Part shown: positions 44,201 through 54,813 of the stretch, one piece after another
How positions within the stretch are numbered: the stretch's first letter is position 1
Layout of the letters: every line of letters starts with the position of its first letter
Assembly (NCBI RefSeq): GCF_004115215.2
Contig: NC_041751.1
Location: forward strand, 32,199,428 to 32,263,427
Direction: 5' to 3'
Source of the DNA: Ornithorhynchus anatinus
Lineage: Eukaryota > Chordata > Mammalia > Monotremata > Ornithorhynchidae
Length of the DNA stretch: 64,000 nt
Made by a program: the position numbers and the translations under genes
Notes under the pieces: generated by a model
The model's database searches: none
What the model was told of the DNA's origin: nothing
What the model saw: the letters and a program-made list of their open reading frames with translations, nothing else

Positions 44201-47200
44201 TAGTAAGCGCTTAACGAACACCAGCATTATTATTATTAGCTCAGTATGGGGCACGTAGGAAGCAATTAACCAATGCCATTAGGGAAAAAAAAGAAGTCCC
44301 AGGCATGTAGTGATGGGGTGAGGAAAATCCAGGCCCTGCCCTCATCCCTTCTCAGGATGTAAGGGAGCCCCTACTCCCCACAGCTGCGGGAGGTGAGGGA
44401 GGAACCCCTGAACCCCAGCAGGCCCCCCAGGAGGCGAGAGGCAGGGAAGGGAGGAGAAGCAGCTTGGAGTAACGAATAGAGCACAGGCCTGGGAGGCAGA
44501 AAGATCTGGATTCTAATCCCTGCTCCTCCACTTGTCTGCTGTGTGACCTCTCGGCAAGTCGCTACACCTCTCTGGACCTCAGCTCCTCAACGTAAAATGG
44601 GGATTCAATCAATGTCCGTTTCTCCCTCCTATCTAGACCGGGAGCCCCATGGGTACAACCTGATTGTGCCTGTATCTACCGCGGCGCTTCAGAAAGTGCT
44701 TGACGCATAGGAAGCATCTGACGGATTAATACGAAGAAGAAAATAACAGCGCGAGTCAGGGGCCGCCTTACCTTTAGCCCGAATCGTCTCGAGTTTAAGC
44801 GGGCCAGGGCGGAGGAAGGGAGGGCGACGTGTTAAAGGAAGTGTAGATGTGATCTTTCCCTTTTTTCAAAAAAGGTCCCTTCTGGGGACTCTAGTCCAAA
44901 CAAAGAAGAATAAACAGCGTCTTCCTTCCTCTCCTTCCTTTAGAGAAGCAGCGCGGCTCAGTGGAAAGAGCCCGGGCTCTGGAGTCAGAGGTCGTGGGTT
45001 CGAATCCCGGCTCGGTCACTTGTCAGCTGTGTGACTTTGGGCAAGTCACTTAACTTCTCGGTGCCTCACTTACCTCATCTGTAAAGTGGGGGTGCAGACT
45101 GTGAGCCCCACGTGGGGCACCCCGATTCCCCTGTGTCTACCCCAGCGCTCAGAACAGTGCTCGGCACATAGTAAGCGCTTAACAGATACCAACATTATTA
45201 TTTCTCCACGGAGGGGACTTTTAGCGTGAGAGTTCTTAAATGGAGTGGCTCAGTAACTGATTTTCTTAACTTACTTAAAGCAACCGGTGGTATTTATTGA
45301 GCACTTACTGTGTGCAGAGCTCCGGTACTAAGCACCGCCTACTACAGAGTTGGGAGATAATTTTCCCTGCCCACAGCGAGCTCACAGTCTAGAGACTGTA
45401 ATGTGCATTCAGTAAGCACTCAATAAATCTGATTGATTGATTATATCTATATTTCTACGATTTCCTCCGTTAATCTATTTTAACGTCCGTCTCCCCTTGT
45501 GGACTGTAAGCTCCTTGTGGGCTGGTGTCTTGTCTTCCAATTCGGTTTTGCTGTCCCCTCCCAAACACTTAGTAATCAAGTAAGCACTCCATATGTACCA
45601 TCGACGGACGGATTGATACTGTATTCATTCGTTCGTTCAATTGTATCTATCGAGCGCTCACTGTGTGCGGAGCAACGTACTACGCGCGTGGAAAGTACAG
45701 TTCAGCAACAGAGACAATCCCTACCCAACAACAGGCTCACAGTCTAGAACGGGGGAGAAAGACAACCAGACAAAACAGGTAAACGGGCATCAGTAGCATT
45801 GATATAAATAAATAGAATTATAGATATATGCACATCCTTAATAAAATAAATAAAATCATAAATATGTACCAATAGACACGGTGCTGTGGGGCGGGGGGGG
45901 GGGGGGGGCAGAGCCGAGGGAGGGAGTCGAGGTGATGGGGAGGGGAGGAGGAGAGGAGGAAAAGGGGGGCTTAGTCTGTATTTTACTCTCTGCTTGTGCA
46001 GAGCTCTATGCACAGCAGTCGCTCAATAGATATCGTCATTCGGCTGATTGATAGTCCTTCATCCGATCGTATTTACTGAGCACTTACTGTGTGCGATGGA
46101 CGGTACCAAGTGCTTGGGGGAGCCCCCCGTAACAATGAACAGACGCGTTCCCTGCCCCCAGTCAGCTTACAGTCTAAGAGGGAGATGAACTGTACTCTCT
46201 GAGACACTTAGTACGGTGCTCTGCATATAATCGGTGCTCAAGAGACACCGTTTTAAAAAGAGAAAAGAAGACGCTGTCGCCTGTTTAGTCTAGGTCCCTG
46301 CAGGGTGTTGCGGCCCTTGTCGGATGACGGGACCCACAGAGTATCCTCCGCCGGTCACCGAGTCACCGTTCCTGTTTTTCAGACTCCCTGTTCCCGCGGG
46401 TCTCTCTTGAGAAGACTGTCCTGATTGTGATCGTGACCGTCTTGTTTTTTCTCCTGTCCTCTTCCGCTTACGTCCACTGGATACGGCACAGGGCCAAGGG
46501 TAAAGGGGAGACACGGTGGGATGGGGCTGTGGAATCCGAGGGTTTACTGGGAAAGATCCCGGCACGTTCCTGCCTGTAACCGTGGCTATCTGTTTCTTCT
46601 CGCAGAGGCGCTCCAGGAAGAATGTGGTGAGTTACAGTTATCTGTTAATAATACTATATAGTATTTGCTAAGCGCTCAGTAAACGCTGTCGATCGGTTGA
46701 TTGATAGAACACCAGGCTGCCCTTCCCTACTTTTTTTTTAATGGTATTTGGGAAGCGCTGACTATGTGTCAGGCACTGTATTAAGGGCTGGGGTGGACAC
46801 AAAATAATCAGGTTGGACACAATCCCTACAGTCCTACGCGGGGGTCACAGTTTCAATCCAGCATGGTGTAGCGGATAGAGCCCGGGCCCGGGAGTCAGAA
46901 GGTCTATGGGTTCAAATCCCAGCTCTCCCTCTAATCTGCTGTGTGACCTCGGGCAAGTCGCTTCACCTCTCTGCGCCTCCGTTACCTATCTGTAAAATGG
47001 GGATTAAGACGGCGAGCCCCACGTGCGAGAGGAACCGGGTCTGATTCTATTCGCGTGTATCCGCCCCAGCTCTTAGTACCCCCGCCCCGAACCACTCCTC
47101 CCGATGCCAGCACAACTCAGCGCTCTACCCCAACTTCCAGCAAATGAAAAGTCGGCGTCTCCGCTAGCAATGGCTATAGGCAGCATTCTGTATTCGGTAA

Positions 47201-48971
47201 TAAAGATTTCTCTCTTTTCTTTCAGAGAAGCTCAGGGAAGACCTCAGTAAGTGTCCTTTCTTCTCTTACGCAGGCTATGGGAATCCTCTATATATGTGCA
47301 TATCTGTAACTTATTTATTTCTGTTAATATCTGCCTCCCCCTCTGGACTGTAAGCTCTTCGAGGACGGGGAATGTCTCTACCGATTCTTTTATACATCGT
47401 AGAGAAGCAGCGTCCGGGGTGGAGACGCTTTGCCCGTGTCAGTCAGTCGGTCGCATTTATCGAGCCGGCGTGCAGAGCGGTGTACCGAGCGCTTGGGAGA
47501 GTACAATAGAACCATGCAATATAATAAGAATACAGTATAGCAATACGTGCCTGTGACCCGTCGACCCCACACAGACCGTTCTGGGAACATCTCCGCCCCG
47601 GATCCGCCTCCGCCGGGCCTTGCTTGTGCCCGTGCGAAATCTGGGACCAATCGCCTCTGAAAGCGGTGCAGAGTGTCAGAGGAAGCGCGAGAGGAAAGTC
47701 CTAAACTGATGGGAGGGTGAGGACGCACGCTCAAAACGATCTCCTCTCTCTCCACCGATATCTACCTATCGTCTCTCTTTCTCGCCGATTTTAGAGAGAA
47801 GAAAACTCCTGGGAGAAGAAGGTAAGAGAAATTCTCGTTTCCCCATCAGTCTGACCCCAGTTTCCTTCCACTCTACCCCCACCAATTCCCCAAGGCCGCC
47901 ACACACGGCTAACGGCGGTGTCTCCGTCCGGTTTTCGGGTTTGAGAAACGCCCGTCGCCACGCAGGTAACAAGGACCGTGGGCGGTGAGATGGGGGGGAG
48001 GATGGAGGGGAGGGGAGCCAGGGCGGGTCGGGGGAGAACTGGATCAGGGGTACCACAGGCCCGGAGAGGGAGCCTACTGATCAGAAGGAGATGCCCCAGG
48101 CCAGGGTAGTTCCCCAGGGGCCCCCCTGCATGCGAACCCTGGCTCCCTGGGGGTATTTCGGCCTGCTGACCGCATGAAGCAAAGTGGGCTCGGCTCACGG
48201 ACTCCCATCCCCACCGCGTTCCACCCGTCGGCTTCGCCCCTCATAATCCCCCCGATCCGGCCAGCCGTCGCCCTGGCTCCAAACCGGGGAGACTCGGCCT
48301 CGGTAACTGAGCCCGGGATCCCTCTCCCCGCAGTGGACGTGACGCTGGATCCCAGCTCTGCCGATCTCTACCTCATCGTGTCTGAGGATAAGAAAGCCGT
48401 AAGGTCCGTCGGCAAAAAACTCGACTTGGCTGACCTCGAAGATAGATTCGACAACCCGTTCGCTGTCCTGGGCCATCAGCGGTTCGATCGAGGCTGTCAC
48501 TACTGGGAGGTGGGGGTGGAAGGCAAGACCAGATGGACCTTGGGGCTGTGCAAGCAATCGATCCCCAGGAAGGGACGGTACATTTCCGCTTCCCCTGAGA
48601 GCGGCTTTTGGGCTCTGAGTCCGAAGAACACCGACAACTACCAGGCCCTCACCTCTTCCCGCGCCCCCATCTACGTCATCGAGCCCCCCAGGGCGGTGGG
48701 GATTTTTCTGGAGTACGAGGAAGGGCGGGTTTCCTTCTGCAACGTGACGGAAGGCACCTGGCTCTACACCTTCAAAGCTTCCTTCACCGAGACCCTCAGG
48801 CCTTACTTCTATCCCGGGCCCCTCTCCAAAGGGAAAAACGTCAATCCTCTGATCATCCTGCCCAGGCCCCGGGAAGGGAGAGGGGCTCGCTCCGACGGCC
48901 CGAGTACGCAAGAGAGTAAACCCCTCATGGATGGGGACGGTCAGCACGGAGAGGAATCAGAGACCCGCTAA
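38120..48971 (+). CDS. Butyrophilin-family gene (signal, IgV, IgC1, TM, PRY-SPRY), eight exons
   Basis: Type I membrane protein of the B7/butyrophilin group, whose members tune T-cell, especially gamma-delta T-cell, responses. My exon model is 38120-38201, 40932-41267, 42648-42929, 46383-46499, 46606-46626, 47226-47246, 47795-47821 and 48334-48971. Every junction is GT-AG and phase 1, and the total is 1524 bases (507 codons plus stop). Domains in order: Leu-rich signal peptide, IgV with B- and F-strand cysteines (LSC, DEGLYKC), IgC1 ([20 protein letters not shown]), one TM helix, three short heptad-type cytoplasmic exons, and B30.2 with LDP, WEV and LEYE in place of LDYE. Oddity: the expected exon-2 acceptor AG reads GG. 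The introns are full of SINEs and L2. Orthology to BTN or BTNL genes was not settled; MOG and BTNL2 are unlikely because of the B30.2 exon. Confidence 0.88.
38257..38270 (+). repeat. G14 tract in butyrophilin intron 1
   Basis: Lies 56 bases past the exon 1 donor. Confidence 0.95.
38441..38712 (+). mobile_element. Mon-1 SINE in intron 1
   Basis: Head GCAGAGCTGTGGCCCGGTGG; tail TACCATTAAAAAAATC. Confidence 0.85.
38713..39465. other. Intron 1, mostly unrecognised
   Basis: AT-rich TTATTAATATC repeats near 38760-38840 and a decayed antisense Mon-1 at 38968-39055; no gene. Confidence 0.45.
39470..39720 (+). mobile_element. L2 ORF2 fragment in intron 1
   Basis: TGTCCAAAACAGAGCTCCTC and CATCGCCGTGGGCGACACC are reverse-transcriptase remnants. 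Confidence 0.7.
39870..40555. mobile_element. Sense Mon-1 split by an antisense L2, between L2 tails
   Basis: L2 39870-39947; Mon-1 39948-40015 and 40311-40497; L2 antisense 40020-40310; L2 tail 40498-40555. Confidence 0.82.
40932..41267 (+). CDS. Butyrophilin exon 2: IgV domain
   Basis: Encodes an IgV fold starting (V)[10 protein letters not shown], with B-strand Cys in ILSCRL, KWF, and F-strand DEGLYKC, ending QVQVA(G) at donor GCAG|GTGAGA. The start is placed at the only nearby AG that keeps phase 1 (TTCACAG|TG). The family pattern predicts a start at 40920 (GG CAG TTC), where the preceding two bases are GG, not AG. Confidence 0.8.
41440..42400 (+). mobile_element. L2 ORF2 C-terminal part through 3' tail, in intron 2
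   Basis: The longest L2 piece in the window: CTTGGCATCATCCGCGACCG, GGTCCAAGCACTTATCC, TTCGCTCCTCTAATGCC, tail GATAAGCACTTGATAATTC. Coding remnants are broken throughout. Confidence 0.82.
42648..42929 (+). CDS. Butyrophilin exon 3: IgC1 domain
   Basis: 282 bases, the usual size for a butyrophilin IgC exon, between CTTCCAG| and GTGGCAG|GTCGGT. Cys pair in [12 protein letters not shown] and VSCFIQNP, with [12 protein letters not shown] between. Phase 1 at both ends. Confidence 0.87.
43035..43482 (+). mobile_element. L2 3' end, younger type, intron 3
   Basis: GCTCGCCTCCTCCAGGAGGCC to GAATGAATGAATGAA; shares GGTCTCTATCTG with the 58.2-kb copy. Confidence 0.87.
43733..44290 (+). mobile_element. 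Two sense Mon-1 SINEs plus a tail scrap
   Basis: 43733-43982 and 44000-44238; the second is fresher. Confidence 0.85.
44454..44738 (+). mobile_element. Mon-1 SINE
   Basis: GAGAAGCAGCTTGGAGTAAC head. Confidence 0.85.
44943..45201 (+). mobile_element. Mon-1 SINE, very well preserved
   Basis: AGAAGCAGCGCGGCTCAGTGG to AGATACCAACATTATTATT; A and B boxes intact. Confidence 0.92.
45284..45440. mobile_element. Head-to-head L2 ends with palindromic junction
   Basis: The antisense end runs to ACAGTCTAGA and continues as GACTGTA of a sense end, closing CTCAATAAATCTGATTG. Confidence 0.82.
45445..46255. mobile_element. L2 3' ends, alternating strands
   Basis: Sense 45455-45618; antisense 45624-45975 (longer type); sense tail to 46050; antisense 46055-46185; sense tail to 46255. 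Confidence 0.8.
45893..45908 (+). repeat. G16 tract inside L2
   Basis: At the GCTGTGGGGC site of the antisense L2. Confidence 0.95.
46383..46499 (+). CDS. Butyrophilin exon 4: transmembrane segment
   Basis: 117 bases after a strong acceptor (CCTGTTTTTCAG). A linker [11 protein letters not shown] is followed by about 20 hydrophobic residues ([19 protein letters not shown]) and basic HWIRHRAK, so the C-terminus is cytoplasmic. Donor AAGG|GTAAAG. Confidence 0.85.
46606..46626 (+). CDS. Butyrophilin exon 5: 21-bp heptad exon
   Basis: TTCTTCTCGCAG| acceptor and |GTGAGT donor bound exactly seven codons encoding EALQEEC. Such 21-bp exons are typical between the TM and B30.2 exons in butyrophilins. 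Confidence 0.75.
46733..47085. mobile_element. Antisense Mon-1 part then sense Mon-1, intron 5
   Basis: 46733-46855 and 46861-47085. Confidence 0.82.
47226..47246 (+). CDS. Butyrophilin exon 6: 21-bp heptad exon
   Basis: Acceptor TTTCTTTCAG and donor |GTAAGT are both strong. Encodes EKLREDL in phase 1, consistent with a short coiled-coil juxtamembrane region. Confidence 0.75.
47285..47530. mobile_element. L2 sense end, Mon-1 head scrap, L2 antisense end, intron 6
   Basis: CTCTGGACTGTAAGCTCTTC at 47340; antisense CATTTATCGAGCC from 47452. Confidence 0.78.
47795..47821 (+). CDS. Butyrophilin exon 7: 27-bp cytoplasmic exon
   Basis: Acceptor GATTTTAG and donor |GTAAGA. Encodes KRRKLLGEE in phase 1. 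An additional small exon nearby cannot be excluded. Confidence 0.65.
48334..48971 (+). CDS. Butyrophilin exon 8: PRY-SPRY (B30.2) domain and stop
   Basis: After CCTCTCCCCGCAG the exon encodes [21 protein letters not shown], then [37 protein letters not shown] and a tail of about 40 polar residues ending ESETR before TAA. The three B30.2 signatures LDP, WEV and L(D/E)YE are in order and the frame is open throughout. The intracellular B30.2 is the domain that senses ligands in characterised butyrophilins. Confidence 0.93.
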
Positions 48972-48979
48972 CTGACGGT

Positions 48980-49570
48980 GGACCGTGAGCTCCTTGCGGA
49001 CAGGGATCGCATCTACCGACTCTCGGACCGTCCTCTCCCAGATGCTCAGTACGGTGCTGTGCCCACATTAAGCACTCGTTAAATACCTCTGACCGATTAT
49101 CACGACTGGTTTCACCTCAACCACCATTCCCGCTTCTGGCGACAGCGGCGTCCGTCAAGCACTCACTGTGAGTCAAGCGCTGTTCTAAGCTCCCGGGTAG
49201 ATACAGGCTCATCAGGTCAGACACGGTCCCTGTCCAGCTCACGCCCTAAGGAGGAGGGAGAACAGGTAGCAAATCCCCATTTAACAGATGAGGGTACGGA
49301 GGCGCAGGAAAGCGAAGTGACTTGCCGGAGTTACCCAGCAGGGAAGTGGTGGAACCGGGATTAGAACTCAGGTCCCCTGACTCCCGGGACCGGGATCTTT
49401 CCAGGAATCCATGCTGCTTCCCTGTAGTGCTTATTACTGTAATCGACCGCTGCTCGTCGCGAACGGGGAAGGTGTCTGCTAATTCTGCCGTATTGTGTTC
49501 TCCCAAGCGCTTAGTAGAGGGCTCTGCACTTAGTAAGCTCTCAGTCGACACCACTGACTGATTGATCGCT
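48980..49570. mobile_element. L2 end, antisense Mon-1, L2 end after the butyrophilin stop
   Basis: L2 48980-49100, Mon-1 49148-49422, L2 49432-49568. No clear AATAAA precedes them apart from those inside repeats. Confidence 0.82.
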
Positions 49571-50095
49571 TCTTCTACTGGTGATTGCGGTAACCAGCCC
49601 CCCTTCGGCCTTTCTCGTTGCCCGGTCTTCTACCCCATTAGAGTTTCGTCCAAGTACAACCCCCATCCCTCCCGCTGCGGTTTCTTCCCGGTCTCCCCAG
49701 ACTTCCCGTGCCGGAGACTGAGCCGGCGGGGCCGGAGTCGGCCTCCGCCGGGTGACTACGGGAAATAGTCGTGGCCCAGCCGAGCCGCAGAGCCAACTCT
49801 CCCTCCCGGGCTAAAGGTTGCACCCCATTAAAAGTTTTGGCAAAAAGTCGACTAATGAGGTCCCCAGATGGCCACCTTCTAACGAGATCGTTATCTCCGA
49901 ACCATCCCCAGTTGACGGGCCCTCCGGAGCCCAGTTCCCGAGACACGCAGAGCTTCTGCGGAAGAGGGCACTCGTTCAACGTTGGCTGCTCCCGAACAGG
50001 CCGCGCGTCCTCAGGGGAATCAGTCGCCCTCTCTGGGCGTCTGGATTCCCTCCTCTGAGACGGGCCAGGGAGTCAGATCAGCGCTTGACGCGTAG
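49571..50095. other. Stretch with no recognised feature
   Basis: CpG-richer DNA; may include the butyrophilin 3' UTR. Confidence 0.35.
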
Positions 50096-50099
50096 TAGG

Positions 50100-50490
50100 C
50101 GGGGCGGCCGACTGGAAAGAGCCCCGGGCCGGGGAATCGGGACCTGGGCCTCGCCACTTGCCTGCTGTGGGACCTCGGGCGAGTTCATTCATTCAGTTCT
50201 ATTTATGGAGCGCTTACTGGGTGCGGAGCACTGTAGTACGCGCTTAAGAGGGTACACCAGAACAGTAGAACGGACACATTCCCGGCCTACAAGCTTACGG
50301 TCTAGAGACGAGCTCGCGGTCACTTCACTTCCCTTGGGCCTCGGTTCCCTCATCTGGAAAATGGGGATTGAGGCCGTGAGCCCTCTGGGGGATAGGGACC
50401 GTGACCAATCTGATTATCTGATTAGCCTCAATCTACTCCAGCACCTAGTACGGTGCCTGGCACATAGGAAGCACTTCACGAATACGCGAC
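50100..50490 (+). mobile_element. Mon-1 SINE split by an antisense L2 end
   Basis: L2 at 50188-50316 interrupts between GACCTCGGGCGAG and GGTCACTTCACTTC. Confidence 0.82.
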
Positions 50491-50886
50491 CCGGGTCCTA
50501 GACGCACGCACGGGCGGACACCCGGGTCCAAACGTTCCAGTCGGACGCACCCAGGCTCAACGTGCAACATGCCCGGGTGAACACACCCACGTGCACGCAC
50601 AGACACGGACATACACAGGGGCCCCCGCACGACAATCCCCCGGGTGATGACACGCCGTCAGCGGGCCTGTCCCCTTTTCCGGGAGAAAGGAGAAAGGGAT
50701 GGGCAGACTCACCGGGTTTGTTTGCGGCACAGTCCACCCGGCCACCCCCGCCTCCTCCCCGGCGAGGGGCATCCCCGCCCTGACCCACCCTCCCGGGGGA
50801 CGGCCGGGTCGCGGCTTCCTCGGAAGGTCAAGATGGCTTCCGGGAGTCCCCCGGCCCCTCACGCCCAGCCGCCGGGGTGGCTCGGA
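50491..50886. other. CA-rich degenerate repeat and GC-rich DNA
   Basis: 50495-50625 is full of CACGCACGG-like steps, an old CA repeat or CpG-rich minisatellite. Confidence 0.5.
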
Positions 50887-51600
50887 GTGAGCGCTTGTGG
50901 AGCTCTCACCACGCGCCGAGCTCCGAACTAAGCGCCGGGGTGGAGACGAGTTAATCGGGTCCCCGTCCCTCACGGGGCTCCCAATCTGAGTGCGAGGGAG
51001 AGTCGGGATCGATTTCCCATTTTACAGGTGGGGAGACTGGGGCCCGGAGAAGTGACGCGACACACCCAAGGTCACACGGCAGTCCGCCGTCGGACCCGGG
51101 ATCGGCACCCAGATCCTCTGACTCCCGGCCCACCGTAAGCTAGGGACCGTGTCATCCAACTCTGTTTTCTCCCCACGGGTGTCGATACGGTGCTCGGCAC
51201 ACGGCGAGCGCTCAGTAAATACCACCGACTGATCGATCGACTAATATAGGCCTCCCCCTCTAGACCGCGAACTCCTTGAGGGAAGGGAACGTGTCTACCG
51301 AATCTGTCGCACTGCACCCTCCCAAGCTCCGAGAAGCAGCGCGGCTTGGTGGAAGGGACACGGGCCTGGGGCTCACCCGATCCGGGTTCTAATCCCGGCT
51401 CCGCCGCCTGCGTGCTGCCTGACCTTGGGCGGGCCGCAGTTTCCACATCTGTAAAATGAGGATGGACTCCCACTCTCTCCTTACCTAGATCGCCAGCCCC
51501 AGCTGGGCCTGGGACCGTGGTGAGCAACCCGATAACCTCGGATCTACCGCCAAACTTGGAACAGTGCCCCCGGCGCAGAGTGAGCGCTTAACGGACACGA
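50887..51600. mobile_element. Antisense Mon-1, two L2 ends, sense Mon-1
   Basis: Mon-1 50887-51132; L2 51130-51243 and 51243-51335; Mon-1 51331-51600. Confidence 0.8.
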
Positions 51601-52000
51601 GGGGTGGGCAGCGAGATAGATGAGTTTGAGGTAACGCGTGGTATTCGTCGAGCGCTTCCCGGGTGCCGACCGTTGCAGCGAGCGCTCGGGAGAGTCCGAA
51701 GTACGAGAGTCGCCTCCCTTCCCTGTCCCCCCGAGCGCTCGATGAAGCCCCCGACTGCTCGACCGATCGATCGATCCGTCATCCGGCGGAGAAGCCCGGG
51801 GCGGTATGGGATTTGACCTCTAGAGACACCTCTGCCCCACGATTTAGTAGCCTCTCTGTGGACTGCTCTGCTCCCTCAAACTCCCGCTCCCAGCCGGGGT
51901 CCTAGAAGCGGGGCAGAGAAGAACTCCTGGGTCCCAGCTGAGAGAGAAGCGGAGACCGTGCCCGGGATCAAAGCCGGACCGCGAGAATCGCATCCGACCT
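51601..52000. other. L2 stub and unrecognised DNA
   Basis: Antisense L2 stub 51636-51700 and a (GATC)n near 51765; the rest is unassigned. Confidence 0.4.
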
Positions 52001-52039
52001 CCAGCGGCCGGCCGGCCACCTCCGCGTCAACCAGAAACC

Positions 52040-52690
52040 CCTCACCGTCGGCTTGGAAGGCCTCGGTGGCCCAGCCCCCTCCTGCCTCACCTCCCCAGTC
52101 TCCGGCTGTAATTCAGCCCACGCGCTTCGCTCCTCTAATGCCGACCTACTCCCCGCACCTCCGTTTCATCCGTCTCGCCGCCAACCCCTCGGCCGCTTCC
52201 TACCTCCGGCCTAGCGGGAGGCACCCACTTCACATCTGACAGACGATCACCCTCCCCGCCTTCGGAGCCTTACGGAAGGCACATCTCCTCCAAGAGGCCT
52301 TTCCCAACAAACCCTCATTTGCCCCTACTCCCTCTTCCCTTCCGCCTCACCCTTAAACTTGGATTTGCTCCCTATAGTCACCCGGCCCTCGGCCCCGCAG
52401 CGTTTTTTGTCCCTATCCACGGTTGGTTTATGTCAACGTCGTGGGCAGGGGAAATACCCAGCATCCCTGTCAGCCCGTCCTCTCCTAAGCGCTCAACGCG
52501 GTGTCCTGCACCAGTAAGCGCTCGACAGATAAGATCGACTGATTCACCGATTTCTGTTTCCTCCTCGAAACCGTGAGCTCGCCGTGGGCAGGGACCGCGC
52601 CAACCAACTCTGCTGTGTTGTCTTCCCCCAGCTGCTGAGTACAGCGCCCCGCACACGGTGAGCGCTCGGAAAATACCACCGATGGATAGG
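52040..52690 (+). mobile_element. L2 ORF2 end with 3' tail, plus second 3' end
   Basis: CGCTTCGCTCCTCTAATGCC, then tail at 52525; second end 52560-52690. Confidence 0.8.
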
Positions 52691-53155
52691 CGCTCTCGTC
52701 CGGGAAGCAAGAGAAGAGGCTAAGTGACCTCTGATCCCCAGCAAATGAGGGGGGGTCACTGGGGAAGGTGCGCTCTCTCCCCGACGCGTTATCCTCCGGT
52801 CCGAGCTCACGGAGGCCCGTTCGGCTTGACGTCCACTCTGACCTCCTGATCATTTTTGGTCGCTCTCCCGGCCCTGTTTCTTTCCAGCTCCATCTGGCCT
52901 CGGCAGCTGCTGTCGACTGACCTGTGCTCCGCCGTGGGTTTGCGTCAGGGGGAGACTTAGTATGTGGGAAGGGCTTAGCTTAGGCACGCGAGGCCGAGTT
53001 CTCCCCCTCCGATCAGCAACTTAGCCCTCCGTCCGGCCCAGGAGGAGACTAGAAAGGGGCAGGCCTGGACCCCTCGGCCCAATCCTGCTCACTCGGACCC
53101 CAGAAAGTCCCCAAAGCCCAAAACCCGAGACGACGGGAGGAAACTGAACCGGGAG
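52691..53155. other. Stretch with no recognised feature
   Basis: An acceptor-like TTTCTTTCCAG ends at 52888, but no exon partner was found. Confidence 0.4.
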
Positions 53156-53157
53156 AG

Positions 53158-53625
53158 GATCGATCGATCGGTCGTACTTATTGAGCACTTACCGTGTGCG
53201 CCTCGCTAAGCGCTTGGGAGAGGACAATATAACAGACTCGTTCCCCGCCCGCGACGAGCTTACAGCCTAGAGGGGGAGACGGGCGTCAATATAAAGAAGT
53301 AAATTACGGATCCGGACGTAAATGCTGCGGAGCCGAGCGGGGGGGCGGGGTGGGAGAAGAGAGGGAGCAGGTCAGGGCGACAGAGAAGCGTGTGGGAGAG
53401 TAAGAAATGAGGGCTCGGGCGGGGAAGACCTCTTGGAGGAGATGGGCCTCCGGTAAGACTTTGAAGGTGGGGAGAGTCACTGTCTGTCGGATAGGAAGAG
53501 GGAGGGCGTTCCGGGCCAGTGGCAGGACCTGGGTGAGAGAAGAAGGACAGATTTCAGAAGGAACTTCCCCATGGTGAGAAAATGAGAAAAAAGGGAACGG
53601 GGAGGAAACGGACATAGACTCATCC
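53158..53625 (-). mobile_element. L2 3' region, antisense
   Basis: From GTCGTACTTATTGAGCAC through CTCTTGGAGGAGATGGGCC. Confidence 0.85.
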
Positions 53626-53627
53626 CT

Positions 53628-53795
53628 CCCGAGTCATTTCACTCCTCTGTGCCTCAGTTACGTCGTGCGTAAAATGGGGATTAAGACTGTAAACCTTCCG
53701 TGGGACGTGGCCCGTGCCCAGACGTAGCGTGTATCTCCCCCAGAGCTTAGAACGGTGCCTGGCATAAAGTAAGTGCTTAACAAATATCATTTTTA
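53628..53795 (+). mobile_element. Mon-1 SINE, 5' truncated
   Basis: From CATTTCACTCCTCTGTGCC to AAATATCATTTTTAAAA. Confidence 0.82.
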
Positions 53796-53922
53796 AAAAG
53801 AGTTACCCCTTGGGCCAGGCCTGGGGGAGAGAGCAGGGCCCCACCCGGACCCAGGGGGACGGGTGGTGCGGCGGGTCTCACCGGCCGGGACACGTCCTCA
53901 GAGTCAACCTGTTTCTGTTTTG

Positions 53923-54455
53923 ATTTTTTATGGTATTTGTTAAGTGCTCCCTATGTGCCAGGAGGAGAAGCGGCGCGGCTCAGTGGAGAGAACCCGGGCT
54001 TGGGAGTCAGAGGTCACGGGTTCGAATCCCGGCTCTGCCACTTGTCAGCTGTGTGGCCGTGGGCGAGTCACTTCGCTTCTCTGGGCCTCGGTTCCCTCAT
54101 CTGGAAAATGGGGACGAAGACGGTGAGCCCCACGTGGGACAACCTGATTCCCCTGGGTCTACCCCAGCGCTTAGAACGGTGCTCTGCACATAGTAAGCGC
54201 TTAACGAATACCAACGCTATTATTAACTGTACTAAGCGCTGGGGTAGACACAGCACTAATCAGGTTGGACACAGATCCTTTCCTACATGGGGCTCACAGT
54301 CTTCATCCCCATTTTCCAGATGAGGGAACCGAGGCCTAGAGGAAAAAAAGTGATTTGCCCAAGCTCACGCAGCGGACAAGTGGTGGAGTTGGGATTGGAA
54401 CCCAGGTCCCCCGCCGCCCGGGCCCGGGCTCCTTCCGCTAGACGCCCCCCGCTTC
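53923..54455 (-). mobile_element. Antisense Mon-1 split by a sense Mon-1
   Basis: Outer 53923-53960 and 54228-54455; inner sense copy 53961-54227. Confidence 0.87.
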
Positions 54456-54812
54456 CAACCCACCTTCAGGCCTGAACTTTTCGGCTGGGACATCTGCTCT
54501 GATGCAGAGAAGGAGAAGTCTAGAGATCGGAGAAGGACGGTGACCCGGGGACGCGAACCCAGGAGCCCCGACGCCAAGCCTGGTGTCAGACCCGCCTCGC
54601 CCTTCCACGCGCGACCTGGGAGATGCCACGGCTGGGAGAGGCCGGGACGTGGGCAGAGAAGGAGAGCGGGGCCGGAGGGCTATTGGGCAAGCGGAGAGGG
54701 GCACCTGGGCCATCCCGGTCTTCTTGGCACACGGACGGAGAGAGGAGGAAATTGGTCCCCTGCCCGGATCTGCCAGCAATCGGGCCGCCTCGGAGGCGGA
54801 ACTGGTTGTTTA
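54456..54812. other. Stretch with no recognised feature
   Basis: GC-rich; no domain in any frame. Confidence 0.35.
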
Positions 54813-54813
54813 G

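Noticed and set aside
48195-48947. Minus-strand 250-codon frame over the B30.2 exon
   Set aside because: Antisense of PRY-SPRY coding sequence; composition follows the other strand.
50557-50973. GC-rich open frames on both strands
   Set aside because: Stop-poor because of GC content; Pro/Arg/Gly-rich with no domain.
52878-52960. Possible extra exon after TTTCTTTCCAG
   Set aside because: Stops appear quickly in all frames and there is no donor or similarity to butyrophilin domains.
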